A stretch of DNA of 64,000 bases, from NCBI GenBank assembly GCA_913020115.1, contig CAJWBQ010000002.1, positions 62,001 through 126,000 on the forward strand, written 5' to 3'. The stretch is from an uncultured Cellvibrionales bacterium. GTDB lineage: Bacteria > Pseudomonadota > Gammaproteobacteria > Pseudomonadales > Cellvibrionaceae. The first letter of the stretch is position 1; the number at the start of each line of letters is the position of its first letter. Positions 7,789 through 17,554 of this stretch are shown in pieces. The notes under the pieces were generated by a model, which had not been told where the DNA came from, did not search any database, and saw nothing but the letters and a program-made list of their open reading frames with translations. Made by a program: the position numbers and the translations under genes.

Positions 7789-8038
7789 TGCCCCATAAGA
7801 AATACCTCAAATGCGGTATTTTCAGGAAATGGTATGTCGGGCAAAATTTCGCGCGTGCTCCAAGTAATTTCGAGTAGGAATAAAAGCGATGATCGCCATA
7901 CCACATCGAATTCTTACGCTTATTTTACTGCTCCAAGACGCCCACGGTCATTCTAGGGCCAATTAGAGGGCCACAAACTGTTCCAATCCGTACCCGATAT
8001 TTGATATTTTTACCGTTATAAAATTGTAAGGGAATATT
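7789..8038. other. Non-coding remainder upstream of the ankyrin genes
   Basis: This is the rest of the gap between the divergent ParD-like gene and the first ankyrin gene. It has no convincing ORF or RNA. Near the right end a -10-like TATAAA (8017-8022) and AAGGGA (8028-8033) precede ATG 8039, but I could not place a convincing -35. Confidence 0.4.
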
Positions 8039-8740
8039 ATGAATACCATACAGAAATGCTTAGTTTTTTTTACTTTTTTAATCTTTAGCTTGGAGAGTCA
8101 TGCTCAAATAGCTGATGCAAAACTTAAGTTGGAATTTAATAAGCTGGTTGATTTTGACAGAGTTGAAGACCTTAGGCAGGCACTAGAGAAGTTGCCGCAG
8201 CTACGCACAATGGGAAGCTCTGACGGAAGCATGCGAATGCTAACCGAAGCTCTTTTGAAATCGGTATCAAACCGTAAAACCAGCCTAGAACTTGTGACGC
8301 TTTTGGTTGAAAACGGCGCAGACCCAACCTGGACTAAGGTGACGCCAGCAAGAAAAATGTATGGTTTTGACTACCCAGAAAGTACCGATTCACTCATTAA
8401 TAAATTGGTAATGGGTTTAAGAACGGCAACAGAAGCATCTGATACAACCAATGCGCAACTGATCGACTTGGGTTACTACCCAAGAGAACGCACTAAAAGT
8501 CATGAGCGCCTAGTGATTTTGAAGTACCTTATCGATCAGGGCGCGGACCCTACTACTCTGAATACAGGTGTGATGAGCATGCTATTGCGCGAGGATTTGG
8601 AGTCGAGCAAACAGCTCTTGGAACTTGGGGTTAACCCCAACGTTAAAGACGTAAGTGGCTTCACGCTCATTGAAAATTATCGACGTAGCATTGATGCACT
8701 AAAGGAAACTAGAGCATTACTTGAATCCAGTGCTGCATAG
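8039..8740 (+). CDS. Exported ankyrin-repeat-like protein A
   Basis: A 233-residue protein with a signal peptide (residues 1-22, cleaving after SHA). Degenerate ankyrin units follow: LELVTLLVENGADPT (about 82-96), LVILKYLIDQGADPTTLNTG (about 160-179) and SKQLLELGVNPNVKDVSGFTLIE (near 195-217). The first of three consecutive genes of the same kind, it is followed 32 bp later by the second, so they are probably one operon. Ankyrin repeats usually bind proteins; no enzymatic domain is visible. The mature N-terminal segment KLKLEFNKLVDFDRVEDLRQALEKLPQL recurs in related form in the next protein, so the two are paralogues. Confidence 0.8.
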   Translation: MNTIQKCLVFFTFLIFSLESHAQIADAKLKLEFNKLVDFDRVEDLRQALEKLPQLRTMGSSDGSMRMLTEALLKSVSNRKTSLELVTLLVENGADPTWTKVTPARKMYGFDYPESTDSLINKLVMGLRTATEASDTTNAQLIDLGYYPRERTKSHERLVILKYLIDQGADPTTLNTGVMSMLLREDLESSKQLLELGVNPNVKDVSGFTLIENYRRSIDALKETRALLESSAA

Positions 8741-8772
8741 CCATAATCCACATTGAAAGTAAGGGAAATATT

Positions 8773-9492
8773 GTGAAAAACACACCCATTCTAAATAGCT
8801 TGTTGTTTCTCGTTCTGTGCACGCCAGTGATGGCGACAGCCCAAACAGCTCAAGAAGACGCAATCAACCATATGCTCAAACTCAAGTTTGGCTCTTTCGT
8901 GGAACAGGGACATTTGGGAAGCATTAAGAAAGCACTGAAAACCTACCCGCAACTTTACCGGCTAAAACGTATGGGCACTGAAATTCCTCTACTCGGAGAA
9001 GGTTTATCAAGGTGTGCTGCTAGCTGGCGATGCGACACAAATGTCATTGAATTCCTTATTAGCAAAGGACTTGACATCAATACAAATTACTCTTCATTTT
9101 TCCCACTTGAGGGTGCAGTAACTAACCATAATAAATTTTATGGCCGCAGCGGAGAGCAAATGCGAGATGCTCAAAATAAAACCGAAGCTGCTGTCGCAAA
9201 AATTGAAAAAATAGGTGGAAGCACCGGCATATTAGGCAGCAAAAAGAAAAATGGCGTATTATCTGAAAGCAGAAGCTTTGAAAAGGTACAAAAAATAATC
9301 GCCCTTGGTGCAGATGTCAACCAAATCGGAGCGACAAAAATACCTCTGCCCTACCTTGTCCACAGTGGCAACCCTAAATTGCTTGCACTGCTTTTTGAGG
9401 CAGGAGCGGACGTAACATTATCTCTTGATTACATTGATAAAAAAATCGCAGAGAATGAAAAAATTGTCGCGATTCTAGAAAAATATAAGTAG
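8773..9492 (+). CDS. Exported ankyrin-repeat-like protein B
   Basis: A 239-residue paralogue of the preceding protein, with a signal peptide (ending MATAQT, about residue 24). Its mature start LKLKFGSFVEQGHLGSIKKALKTYPQL aligns with protein A. Ankyrin-like units include NVIEFLISKGLDINTN, VQKIIALGADVNQIG and LLALLFEAGADVTLS. The GTG start has AAGGGA upstream. Two Cys (SRCAASWRCD) could form a disulphide in the periplasm. It lies 2 bp before the third gene, so translation is almost coupled. The function is unknown; the three-gene arrangement implies a shared periplasmic complex. Confidence 0.8.
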   Translation: MKNTPILNSLLFLVLCTPVMATAQTAQEDAINHMLKLKFGSFVEQGHLGSIKKALKTYPQLYRLKRMGTEIPLLGEGLSRCAASWRCDTNVIEFLISKGLDINTNYSSFFPLEGAVTNHNKFYGRSGEQMRDAQNKTEAAVAKIEKIGGSTGILGSKKKNGVLSESRSFEKVQKIIALGADVNQIGATKIPLPYLVHSGNPKLLALLFEAGADVTLSLDYIDKKIAENEKIVAILEKYK

Positions 9493-9494
9493 AC

Positions 9495-12329
9495 ATGACC
9501 ATGTCTGCCAAAAACTACCTTAGCTTGGCCTTATCCCTAATTATTTCTTACTCGGCAATTGGCCAAGCCTTCGGTGCAAGAAGCCTTCCCTTAGATGTGG
9601 CCATACAAACCACACCGATCACTCTCGCACACCCAAATGTACGGCCGCACATCACCAAGACACTCATCACGGAAGCTCAGTTTTCACAGAAGGTACATGC
9701 TCTTGCAAAGCGACATTTCGAAAATACAAAAACATTCAATATCGCCGAGCCGGCCAATAGCTTTATTTTGGCGGAACTAAAATACGGGATACTAATTGCG
9801 CCACACCTCAATGAAAAAATAATTTGCGTTACACTTAAATACGAATTTGATAATCAGGGAATTAACGGCTGTGGCGACAAAGTAGACAAAGCCCTCAAAG
9901 ATGCATTTAAAGCCTTAATGAAGAAACGCAAGGTACTCTACCGCGATATCGCCAAAAGTAAGCGTGAGTTTCACTGGTTAGACTTTCTTGAGAAAACAAG
10001 CATTTATGCCCCTGACGGAAGCAGTTACGCTTACAATTTGTCAGAGGATAGATTCTCAGCGAACACAGCCAAACAGAATATACGCTGGTTAATCAGCAAT
10101 TCCCTACGCCTCAGCGAGAGCGACGACGCCATTAGCTTTTTCGAAACGGGCGACATCCTGGGCTCAATCTTAAGCGACCCTGAAAGGCTAATAAAACACC
10201 GTTCTCTCCTGGAAGAGCTTATTCAAAGAACACCCAAAAGATACCGCCTGTGGTCATTTGTAATGCATCAAGCGGTTCGAGTCGGCGCTTCGGTAGAAGT
10301 GATCGAGCTGATCAAAGATAAGCGAGGTACTTATGACGATTTTCTTGATCAAACGGGTAATACACCTCTCGTTCAGGCTGTATTACAGAGCAACTTGGCC
10401 CAGGTTGAATTTCTTATCGAGGAGGGAAGTGATCCTCACCACATCAATAAAAATCAGCTTCAAGCAATACATTTAGCCGCCGCGGCCGCGGCTCTAACAG
10501 CAGATTTTTCTGTTATGGACGCATTGCTTGAGCATGGCGTAGACATCAATACAAGCAATGAAAACGGCACATCGCCACTGGCAATGGCCATTGCTTTTGA
10601 TGGTTTTAAGAATGGTGACCTAGATGGCGATAAATTAGTTCAAGCTTTTAATCAAAGAGGAAGCTTTGCAAGCAATCCCCTTGGGGCCGATAAAAGAAGT
10701 GCTTCGCCGCTTTATCTGGCGGTTCGATACGGCGATCGAAAAGCCGTAGAGGCCTTGATCAAGCTGGGCGCATATATTGATGTTGGGCCGGCGGACACAC
10801 ATAATATTTTACAATATGCGCTATCGCTTAAAAACGATGACATATCTCGCCTATTGGTAGAAGCCGGCGCAAACCTAAACCTTGTCGACCCTTTAGATAA
10901 AACACCACTCGAAGTTGCCGTCGTATCGGCAAGTGATGAGATAGCTGCGCTGTTGGTTCGTAAAGGCGCCGCAGCTCGTGAAATAAATGGCGCCTCATAC
11001 CCCAAAATACACGATTCTCTGGCGCTGGGAATGAGGGCCTTAAGCTCGGCACTGTTAGCCAGTGGTGCCGATGTGAATGAACTGGATCAAAACGGGCGTT
11101 CGCCAATGTCCATTGCCTTTGAAAAACAAGATCTATCAGCTGTTATTTTATTACTTCGCAACGGCGCTAATCCAAACTATGTCGGCCGCAATGGAAAAAC
11201 CTTAGTTCATCTTGCCGCTAGCCGCAGCCACACACGACTGATTCGTTTGTTGGGCGACCTAAAGGCGGACTTCAAGGCAAGCGACGCTCAAGGAAAAAGC
11301 GCATTACATTACGCCTATCCAGATGGCAGCCGGGAGCTAGACATTTTGACCGCAGAGCTAATTGATATTTTGATCACGATGGGCGCTGACCAAAATCAAA
11401 GAAACAAGGCCGGTAAAACGGCCAGACAAGAGTACATCACGTCCAGAGACGTCTTTTTAGCTCAGGAGCTAAGGAAACGTTTGGCAGATCTGGAAGAACA
11501 GCAAATGAGGGAGGAACGACGAATTGAGCAAGAACAACGCTTAGCTCGCCAGCGGGAAGAACAAGAAAGAAATAGAGTCGCCAGTTATAGAAAACCCTAC
11601 AAACAGCCGGACGTAATGGGTACGTTTATGAAAAGCCTTGGCCGAGAGCTGATTAAAGGCGCCCATGAAATTCGCCAGGCTAAAGAGCAAATTAATCGGG
11701 AAAACCGGGCCTTTTTCGAGCAGCAACAACGCTACAGAGAGGCGCGTGAGTCTAAAAACCGCCAATTAGAACGAGACCGTCAACTCAGAAATAAAAACGC
11801 CAGAACTGAGGCGGCCCGGCGCAAAGCAAACTTACAAGAAAAATATGAGAGGCAGCGGCAAGCAGAATACGCACGCGGTAAGGCACGCCAACGGGCGATT
11901 AAGCGCAGAGTGACTGAAATGGAGAACAGAAACCACACTATCGCTAGGTCCAATTCTCACTACACGTCTACGATTGTCGGAAAATCGAATTCCTCTAGCT
12001 CTGACAGCAACAATAACGTCCTAAGCTCTTCGAGAAGCTGGGACGAAAATGCCTATGGCGCCTGTGTTGACGCTGCAAAAAGTGTAATGACCGACGGTTC
12101 CGATGACAATCAGCCGGAGGCTGCTGAAGCATTTGGAATCGCCTGCCGAGTGTTATGGAGCGGCGTTCACTCTGTTGATTTTAACCGAAGCCCTGCTCTT
12201 AAATGCAATACGAAATCGATATTTGACAGTACGATAAACAATAAACTGAGGGAAGCTCAAATATCAGCGTATATGTCCTATGCCAATAAAGCTTGGAATA
12301 TGTGGAAGAGTAACCTAGGGTGTCGTTAA
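9495..12329 (+). CDS. Large exported ankyrin-repeat protein C with coiled coil and Cys-containing tail
   Basis: A 944-residue protein with a signal peptide (about 1-28). Residues 30-260 are of unknown fold. About 265-650 is an ankyrin array with clear units such as GNTPLVQAVLQSNLAQVEFLIEEG, GTSPLAMAIA, SASPLYLAVRYGDRKAVEALIKLGA, KTPLEVAVVSASDEIAALLVRKGA and GRSPMSIAFEKQDLSAVILLLRNGANPN. Next comes a highly charged Arg/Glu/Gln-rich coiled coil (about 655-810), then a Ser/Asn-rich linker. The last 95 residues form a compact domain with four Cys (ACVDAAK, GIACRV, LKCNTK, GCR-stop). It is the last gene of the three-ankyrin unit. Exported ankyrin proteins of this size are unusual in free-living bacteria; no catalytic motif was recognised. 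Confidence 0.85.
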   Translation: MTMSAKNYLSLALSLIISYSAIGQAFGARSLPLDVAIQTTPITLAHPNVRPHITKTLITEAQFSQKVHALAKRHFENTKTFNIAEPANSFILAELKYGILIAPHLNEKIICVTLKYEFDNQGINGCGDKVDKALKDAFKALMKKRKVLYRDIAKSKREFHWLDFLEKTSIYAPDGSSYAYNLSEDRFSANTAKQNIRWLISNSLRLSESDDAISFFETGDILGSILSDPERLIKHRSLLEELIQRTPKRYRLWSFVMHQAVRVGASVEVIELIKDKRGTYDDFLDQTGNTPLVQAVLQSNLAQVEFLIEEGSDPHHINKNQLQAIHLAAAAAALTADFSVMDALLEHGVDINTSNENGTSPLAMAIAFDGFKNGDLDGDKLVQAFNQRGSFASNPLGADKRSASPLYLAVRYGDRKAVEALIKLGAYIDVGPADTHNILQYALSLKNDDISRLLVEAGANLNLVDPLDKTPLEVAVVSASDEIAALLVRKGAAAREINGASYPKIHDSLALGMRALSSALLASGADVNELDQNGRSPMSIAFEKQDLSAVILLLRNGANPNYVGRNGKTLVHLAASRSHTRLIRLLGDLKADFKASDAQGKSALHYAYPDGSRELDILTAELIDILITMGADQNQRNKAGKTARQEYITSRDVFLAQELRKRLADLEEQQMREERRIEQEQRLARQREEQERNRVASYRKPYKQPDVMGTFMKSLGRELIKGAHEIRQAKEQINRENRAFFEQQQRYREARESKNRQLERDRQLRNKNARTEAARRKANLQEKYERQRQAEYARGKARQRAIKRRVTEMENRNHTIARSNSHYTSTIVGKSNSSSSDSNNNVLSSSRSWDENAYGACVDAAKSVMTDGSDDNQPEAAEAFGIACRVLWSGVHSVDFNRSPALKCNTKSIFDSTINNKLREAQISAYMSYANKAWNMWKSNLGCR

Positions 12330-12463
12330 CTGATGGTCCCCATTCTTGCACTGACGTTCTTCCACTACAGTTTTAACTTTGGACTTGGGCTGGTACAGAC
12401 AGCCCCTGAAATAATTTCGCTTGTTCTGTTTTGCAAATAAACCGGAATCTAGGAAAGGGCTAA

Positions 12464-12496
12464 AAGAAGCCGCGATGTAATTTCATCACGGCTCTT
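12464..12496. terminator. Candidate bidirectional terminator hairpin
   Basis: The stem AAGAAGCCGCGATG pairs imperfectly with CATCACGGCTCTTT around a TAATTT loop, with A-rich and T-rich flanks on either side. It lies between the convergent ankyrin and katG genes and could end both transcripts. Confidence 0.5.
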
Positions 12497-12554
12497 TCCA
12501 ACTAGTCTCTGCCAAGTAGTCCCTAGTCCAACCCGCTCCTCTTCAATCAAACCA

Positions 12555-14816
12555 CTATTTCAGATCAAATCTGTCCGCCTGCATTACTTTGACCCATGCC
12601 TTAACAAAATCATTAACAAATATCTCTTTTGAATTATTAAAAGCATAGGTTTCAGAAATTGCACGGAGCTCTGAGTTTGACCCAAAAATTAGATCAACTG
12701 GAGTCGCCGTATAAATGGCCTGCCCCGTTTTTCTATCTACCCCTATGTAAAGACCGTCGTTATTAGACTTTTTCCACTGAGTAGACATATCCAATAAATT
12801 GACAAAGAAATCATTGCTTAAGCTACCTGGCCTTGAAGTAAATACACCATGCTTGGAACCATCTGCATTGGCGCCCAACACTCGCATTCCACCTACAAGC
12901 GCGGTCATTTCTGGTACGGTCAAGTTCAACTGGTCAGCCTTATCCACAAGCAATTCTAATGGTGAACGATGCGCATCATTAACATTAAAATAATTGCGAA
13001 AAGCATCCGCACTTGGCTCGAGGAATTGAAAAGAAGCAGGATCCGTATTAGCCTGAGTTGCGTCTCCTCGTCCTGACTGGAACGGCACGTGAAGTTTTAC
13101 ACCCGCATTGTCGGCTGCTTTCTCTATCGCTGCCGCTCCGCCAAGAACAATCAAATCAGCTAGAGACACTTTGTCCCTGCCAAAATTGGCCTGAATTCCT
13201 CTCAGTTTACCCAGCACTTTTTCCAACTCTTGCGGGCTGTTGGCCGTCCAGTCTTTTTGTGGGGCCAGTGAAATACGGGCACCATTGGCACCACCACGCT
13301 TGTCACTGGCACGGAAAGTCGAAGCCGAAGCCCATGCCGTGCGTACTAATTCAGGAATCGTTAGCTCAGAGCCAAGGATGTCCTTTTTAAGACGCTTAAC
13401 TGCTCGGCGACTGAGAGGCTTTGTCTTTGATGCAGCAATTGGGTCTTGCCAAATAAGGCTATCACTTGGCACATCCGCTCCTAGATAAATTGCTCTGGGT
13501 CCCATATCGCGATGCGTCAACTTAAACCATGCTTTAGCAAATGCTTTTTGGTATTCATTCGGATCCGCTAAGAAACGTTTGGCGATACTCATATACTTTG
13601 GGTCAAATTTCAGGGCCAAGTCAGCTGTAGTCATAACAGGCGCATGAAATTTGCCCTTAACATGCGCATCAGGTACTGACTTGTTTAGAGACTCATCGGT
13701 TGGTGCCCATTGAATCGCCCCAGCGGGACTGCGGGTTTGCTTCCAGTCATAGTTGAGTAAATTCGATAGATATAAGCTGCTCCATTGAGTTGGAGCCTGA
13801 GTCCAAGCACCTTCCAAACCACTGGTAACCGTGTCTTCTGAATGCCCTTTGCCACAGTTGTTTTTCCAGCCAAGACCCTGTTGCTCAAGCCCAGCTGCAC
13901 CCGGTTCACGCTCTAGACAATCCGCGGGCTTACGAGCCCCGTGCATCTTTCCGAAGGTGTGCCCTCCGGCAATGAGCGCCACCACTTCTTCGTCGTTCAT
14001 TGCCATGCGGGCAAAGGCAGTACGGATGTTCCTAGCTGAACCCAGCGGATCCGGCTTACCTCTGGGCCCTTCTGGATTCACGTAAATCAATCCCATGTGT
14101 GTAGCACCCAAAGGGCGCTTCAACTTACCATCTTTACCATGACGATCACTGGCAAGCATTTCAACTTCCGGTCCCCAGTAGACTAAATCGGGCTCCCAGT
14201 CATCGGCGCGTCCGCCTGCAAAGCCGTAGGTTTCAAAGCCCATGTTTTCCAGCGCTACATTGCCGGCCAATATCATTAAATCGGCCCACGAAAGGGCATG
14301 GCCATATTTTTGCTTCACAGGCCACAACAAGCGCCTAGCTTTATCTAAGTTACCGTTATCTGGCCAGCTATTGAGAGGGTTAAAACGTTGCTGCCCGCCA
14401 TCGCCACCGCCACGCCCATCGAAGGTGCGGTAGGTGCCAGCGCTGTGCCATGACAGGCGTATAAAAAACGGGCCATAGTTGCCGTAGTCTGCGGGCCACC
14501 AATCTTGAGAATCAGTCAACAAAGCATTAATTTCTTGTCTAACAGCACTTAAATCCAGCGCATTAAATGCCTTTGCGTAGTTAAAATGGCTTCCCATTGG
14601 ATTTGAACGGGCGTCTTGATCACGTAGCGCCGAGAGATTCAGCTGCTTAGGCCACCAAAACTGGTTCGTTTTCGCCTGCCCCGCTGTCGCTGTCGCTTTC
14701 GCACTACCCGTAGGGCCTTTAGGTTTTGAAATTTCACCGGCACTTGCATAACAAGTGATAGCCGTCACTAACATGCCTGTTATTGTCGCTGTCTTCAATA
14801 AATGTTGTTTTTTCAC
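12555..14816 (-). CDS. katG: Catalase-peroxidase with signal peptide (periplasmic KatG)
   Basis: Bifunctional haem catalase/peroxidase. Starting at GTG 14816 (GGAGG 4 nt upstream) it has 753 residues. A signal peptide (about 1-26, ending CYASA) is followed by the haem-peroxidase distal site [12 protein letters not shown] (Arg120, Trp123, His124). The Tyr of IYVNPEGP and the Met of FARMAMND would complete the Trp-Tyr-Met adduct, and proximal His is in [11 protein letters not shown]. The second, non-haem-binding peroxidase-like half is complete. An in-frame ATG at 14882 would bury the signal sequence, so GTG is preferred. Most KatG are cytoplasmic; exported ones (E. coli KatP-like) are known. 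No oxyR is adjacent. Confidence 0.95.
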   Translation of the reverse strand: MKKQHLLKTATITGMLVTAITCYASAGEISKPKGPTGSAKATATAGQAKTNQFWWPKQLNLSALRDQDARSNPMGSHFNYAKAFNALDLSAVRQEINALLTDSQDWWPADYGNYGPFFIRLSWHSAGTYRTFDGRGGGDGGQQRFNPLNSWPDNGNLDKARRLLWPVKQKYGHALSWADLMILAGNVALENMGFETYGFAGGRADDWEPDLVYWGPEVEMLASDRHGKDGKLKRPLGATHMGLIYVNPEGPRGKPDPLGSARNIRTAFARMAMNDEEVVALIAGGHTFGKMHGARKPADCLEREPGAAGLEQQGLGWKNNCGKGHSEDTVTSGLEGAWTQAPTQWSSLYLSNLLNYDWKQTRSPAGAIQWAPTDESLNKSVPDAHVKGKFHAPVMTTADLALKFDPKYMSIAKRFLADPNEYQKAFAKAWFKLTHRDMGPRAIYLGADVPSDSLIWQDPIAASKTKPLSRRAVKRLKKDILGSELTIPELVRTAWASASTFRASDKRGGANGARISLAPQKDWTANSPQELEKVLGKLRGIQANFGRDKVSLADLIVLGGAAAIEKAADNAGVKLHVPFQSGRGDATQANTDPASFQFLEPSADAFRNYFNVNDAHRSPLELLVDKADQLNLTVPEMTALVGGMRVLGANADGSKHGVFTSRPGSLSNDFFVNLLDMSTQWKKSNNDGLYIGVDRKTGQAIYTATPVDLIFGSNSELRAISETYAFNNSKEIFVNDFVKAWVKVMQADRFDLK

Positions 14817-15098
14817 GGGACCTCCGTTGGCCTTAGATCTGCTCAGCAGCTGTAGTTGATGTGTTATTACATGGGTCAACAACAGAGTAGAGAGACGCGG
14901 AGAATTGTAAAAGTTAATTGAATTAATTAGGCTGATAGATTATTGCGATATTCAGAAAGGGATCGAACTATGGGCGTTGACGCTCAAAGCAGCGGCGCAG
15001 CTTTGCTGCAGCCCCTGTCGCTAGCGCTTAGGCGAAGACAACAGGTCAGGCCTACTATCCTGAAGTGAAGTCACGCCTTTGCTATGTGATTTTTTTGA

Positions 15099-15965
15099 CT
15101 AATTTATCATTTCATTTATTGCATCATAAAACTCGGGGGAACGTGTTACTCCATTGTGTGTTTCCCCCTCAACAGCAACAAACTTTCCATCGATGTTATT
15201 CTTTTTGAGCTTTTCGATATATTCGATAGCTAAGATCGGAAATGTATTATTATCCTGCGTTCCTGTGAGTGCTATTACGCTTACATCAAGCCCAATATTT
15301 TCTACATAGTCATGTGGAGATAAGGCAGTTTTCCCTGAACTTTTACCAAGCATTTTAACCCATTTACTAACGTCACACGGACAGGCGGCCAATATTGCAC
15401 CCTTGGCTATTCCCCGATGTCGACCTAAAATTAGAGCCGCTATAGCTGCACCTCCAGAATGGCCAACAATAATGGTTTTATTGGGCTGATGATGATCTTT
15501 AAGGTTTTTTATTGCTAAAGCGATCTCTTCAACATTATGAGAATTATAGCTGGTTCCTCTTCTTGATTTCCTGTGGGAAACACCAGTAGAAGAGTTCTTT
15601 GTACTATCAAAGTAACCGGGTCTCATTAATATGACATGGGCAACGTTCTCTTGGTCAATCCTACTTGCTACACGCTTTAAGTAATCTGAAGGACGAACAA
15701 CTCTACTGCCATCGCCATGCAGATAGACGACTAGAGTATCTAGCGAAATCGATTTATCTCTTTCCAGCGTTATTATTTTTAAACATTCTTGATTCCCGAC
15801 AACCCAATTCAAATTGTCCGCAGGGCTACAGTAGGTCTTTAGCGTTTCTTCATCTGTCACTACAACCTCTGTACTTTTCTTTAATATTTCTGCATCTTTT
15901 GCCGAGCACATCAAACTGAATGTAGCCAGAATAAACATAACTAAAATCGAGTATTGCCTTCTCAT
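15099..15965 (-). CDS. Exported alpha/beta hydrolase
   Basis: A 288-residue serine hydrolase with a signal peptide (about 1-22). The nucleophile elbow is GHSGG (Ser170), the oxyanion loop YLHGDG (81-86), and the remaining triad residues are likely Asp238 (GTQDNNT) and His270 (GETHNGV). The cap region holds a Lys/Arg-rich loop, SHRKSRRGTSYNSH. A Cys pair, CPC at 195-197, could form a disulphide. The Shine-Dalgarno GAGAG precedes the ATG by 6 nt. It lies 31 bp downstream of an unknown exported protein, so they may be co-transcribed. The substrate cannot be deduced. Confidence 0.82.
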   Translation of the reverse strand: MRRQYSILVMFILATFSLMCSAKDAEILKKSTEVVVTDEETLKTYCSPADNLNWVVGNQECLKIITLERDKSISLDTLVVYLHGDGSRVVRPSDYLKRVASRIDQENVAHVILMRPGYFDSTKNSSTGVSHRKSRRGTSYNSHNVEEIALAIKNLKDHHQPNKTIIVGHSGGAAIAALILGRHRGIAKGAILAACPCDVSKWVKMLGKSSGKTALSPHDYVENIGLDVSVIALTGTQDNNTFPILAIEYIEKLKKNNIDGKFVAVEGETHNGVTRSPEFYDAINEMIN

Positions 15966-15996
15966 AAAATTCTCTCTATTTCACTTTTATCAGTGA

Positions 15997-16665
15997 TCAA
16001 CTATTATGTCGCACGCTTTTGAAGCCAACACCGGGACAAAATGTATAGTTGTTGTCACTGTTCCTGCTAAATGGGGCTTTTCCAACGGTCCACCGGAAAG
16101 TTAAGCAATGATTCGGTCCATCGAGTTCTACGATTTCAATTCTTGTCGCTCTCCGCGAAGGATAAGTACGCACTTCTCCTTGCTTCCAGGAACCAAGGGG
16201 GAATTTACTCCCTAATCCACTATAAGCTCTGGCACCCCACCTTTTTCGCTTATCATAAATTCTCACCAGTCCATCTCTTGAATTATTAATGGTGAAAAAA
16301 GATTCAACTTCTCCGCGATTTCGAGTACGAAATGTCCTTAGATAGTAGGACACTTCATCGCCAGCCCATTCAATTTTGGTGTCATTCCTTTCTGTTTTGA
16401 AGGGGCCCGTAATTGTATAAGTAGTACAGTGCTTCTCATTGTCAGCGGCACAGGCGGAGGTAGAACTAGAGACTTCTTTTAATGTTAATTGGTGCGTTCC
16501 ATCCCATTCTGCTCCAGTGAAAAGTTCAACAGGAATAAACCTCACATGGCCTGATGCCTGATCGACTTTATCTAGATTGATCTTTTCTGCAGTCGCAAAT
16601 CCGGCAAAACTCCAGAACGATAAGCACAAGGTAGCCGCTGAAAAATGTTTCATATATTTTCTCAT
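15997..16665 (-). CDS. Exported protein of unknown function
   Basis: I do not recognise this 222-residue product. It has a signal peptide (ending FATA, about residue 26) and a beta-rich mature part with four Cys: CAADNEKHC and two near the C-terminus (NHCLTF, TFCPGVG), likely forming two disulphides. ATG 16665 is preferred over TTG 16671 because AAGAGA sits about 8 nt upstream. The downstream exported hydrolase gene starts 31 bp after its stop, so the pair is probably one operon. A periplasmic or secreted role is the only safe statement. Confidence 0.7.
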   Translation of the reverse strand: MRKYMKHFSAATLCLSFWSFAGFATAEKINLDKVDQASGHVRFIPVELFTGAEWDGTHQLTLKEVSSSTSACAADNEKHCTTYTITGPFKTERNDTKIEWAGDEVSYYLRTFRTRNRGEVESFFTINNSRDGLVRIYDKRKRWGARAYSGLGSKFPLGSWKQGEVRTYPSRRATRIEIVELDGPNHCLTFRWTVGKAPFSRNSDNNYTFCPGVGFKSVRHNS

Positions 16666-16917
16666 TCCCAAATCTCTTTTTTGTTATATTGACAGACTAC
16701 TACAGCCACAAACTCTTCATCCTGAAGCAAAACAGTGTATTAAAAATACGCCGTTTGTATGGAGGTAACTATCATATTCATCCCTTTCTAATCACCACCT
16801 CGCGAAAAGAAAAGCTTGCATTCTTGAGCACTGGTGATACGGTTGACTATATCACCATATTTGGGTGACGGCTATACCCATTAATCACATTGCCTGCATC
16901 GCCAAAGGAAACTAGAA

Positions 16918-17550
16918 ATGCTCGTTTTTCACATTATTACCGGTATATTTGCTCTTTTATCCGGGTTTTCGGCCTTGGCTTGTCCTAAAGGCGCTCACTT
17001 ACATCGAGTTTCTGGGAATATCTTTTTTGTATCGATGTTGCTGCTGACGGGGAGCGCCGCCATCCTTGGAGGCGACGACCCCTATGTTCCCATCTTAACT
17101 TTCTACTTCGTTATTACGGCCTGGGCGATAGTATGGCGTCCTGAAAGAAGTACAAATATTTGGGATTATCTTGGATTTCTCGCCGTTACATTACTTAGCG
17201 TCCGTTTTTTTGTCGACTCGATGTCGGCACCGTCTGAATTCTTAGTGGGCTTAAATTACTATTTTGGCGGTATGGCTGCTCTCGCAGCAATTTTGGATCT
17301 GAATATGATTGTTCGAGGGGGCCTTGCCGGCAGGCAACGTATAGCTCGTCACCTCTGGCGGATGTGTTACGCATTAATTGGTGCCGTAGCTTCTTTCATC
17401 GCCAATACTTCTGACAAGTGGCCAGATTTTATCGATGCGAATTTTCCGCTTTATCTGTTGTTAGCAATAATGGTTTTTTGGTTAGTTCGAGTACTGTTTA
17501 CAAGCTGGTTAGATAAAGCAAAAAACTCTTTACGCTATCAATTGAGATAA
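16918..17550 (+). CDS. Polytopic membrane protein, DUF2306-like, copy 1
   Basis: A 210-residue protein with about six hydrophobic segments. Signature stretches are HLHRVSGNIFFVSMLLLTG (27-45) and RIARHLWRMCYALIGAVASF (about 138-157), both repeated in the adjacent gene. This HR-x2-G-x-x-F pattern resembles the DUF2306 membrane family, which is uncharacterised. The start has AAAGGA upstream. The second copy begins 4 bp after its stop, so they are co-transcribed and may form a heterodimer. Function unknown. Confidence 0.75.
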   Translation: MLVFHIITGIFALLSGFSALACPKGAHLHRVSGNIFFVSMLLLTGSAAILGGDDPYVPILTFYFVITAWAIVWRPERSTNIWDYLGFLAVTLLSVRFFVDSMSAPSEFLVGLNYYFGGMAALAAILDLNMIVRGGLAGRQRIARHLWRMCYALIGAVASFIANTSDKWPDFIDANFPLYLLLAIMVFWLVRVLFTSWLDKAKNSLRYQLR

Positions 17551-17554
17551 TATT

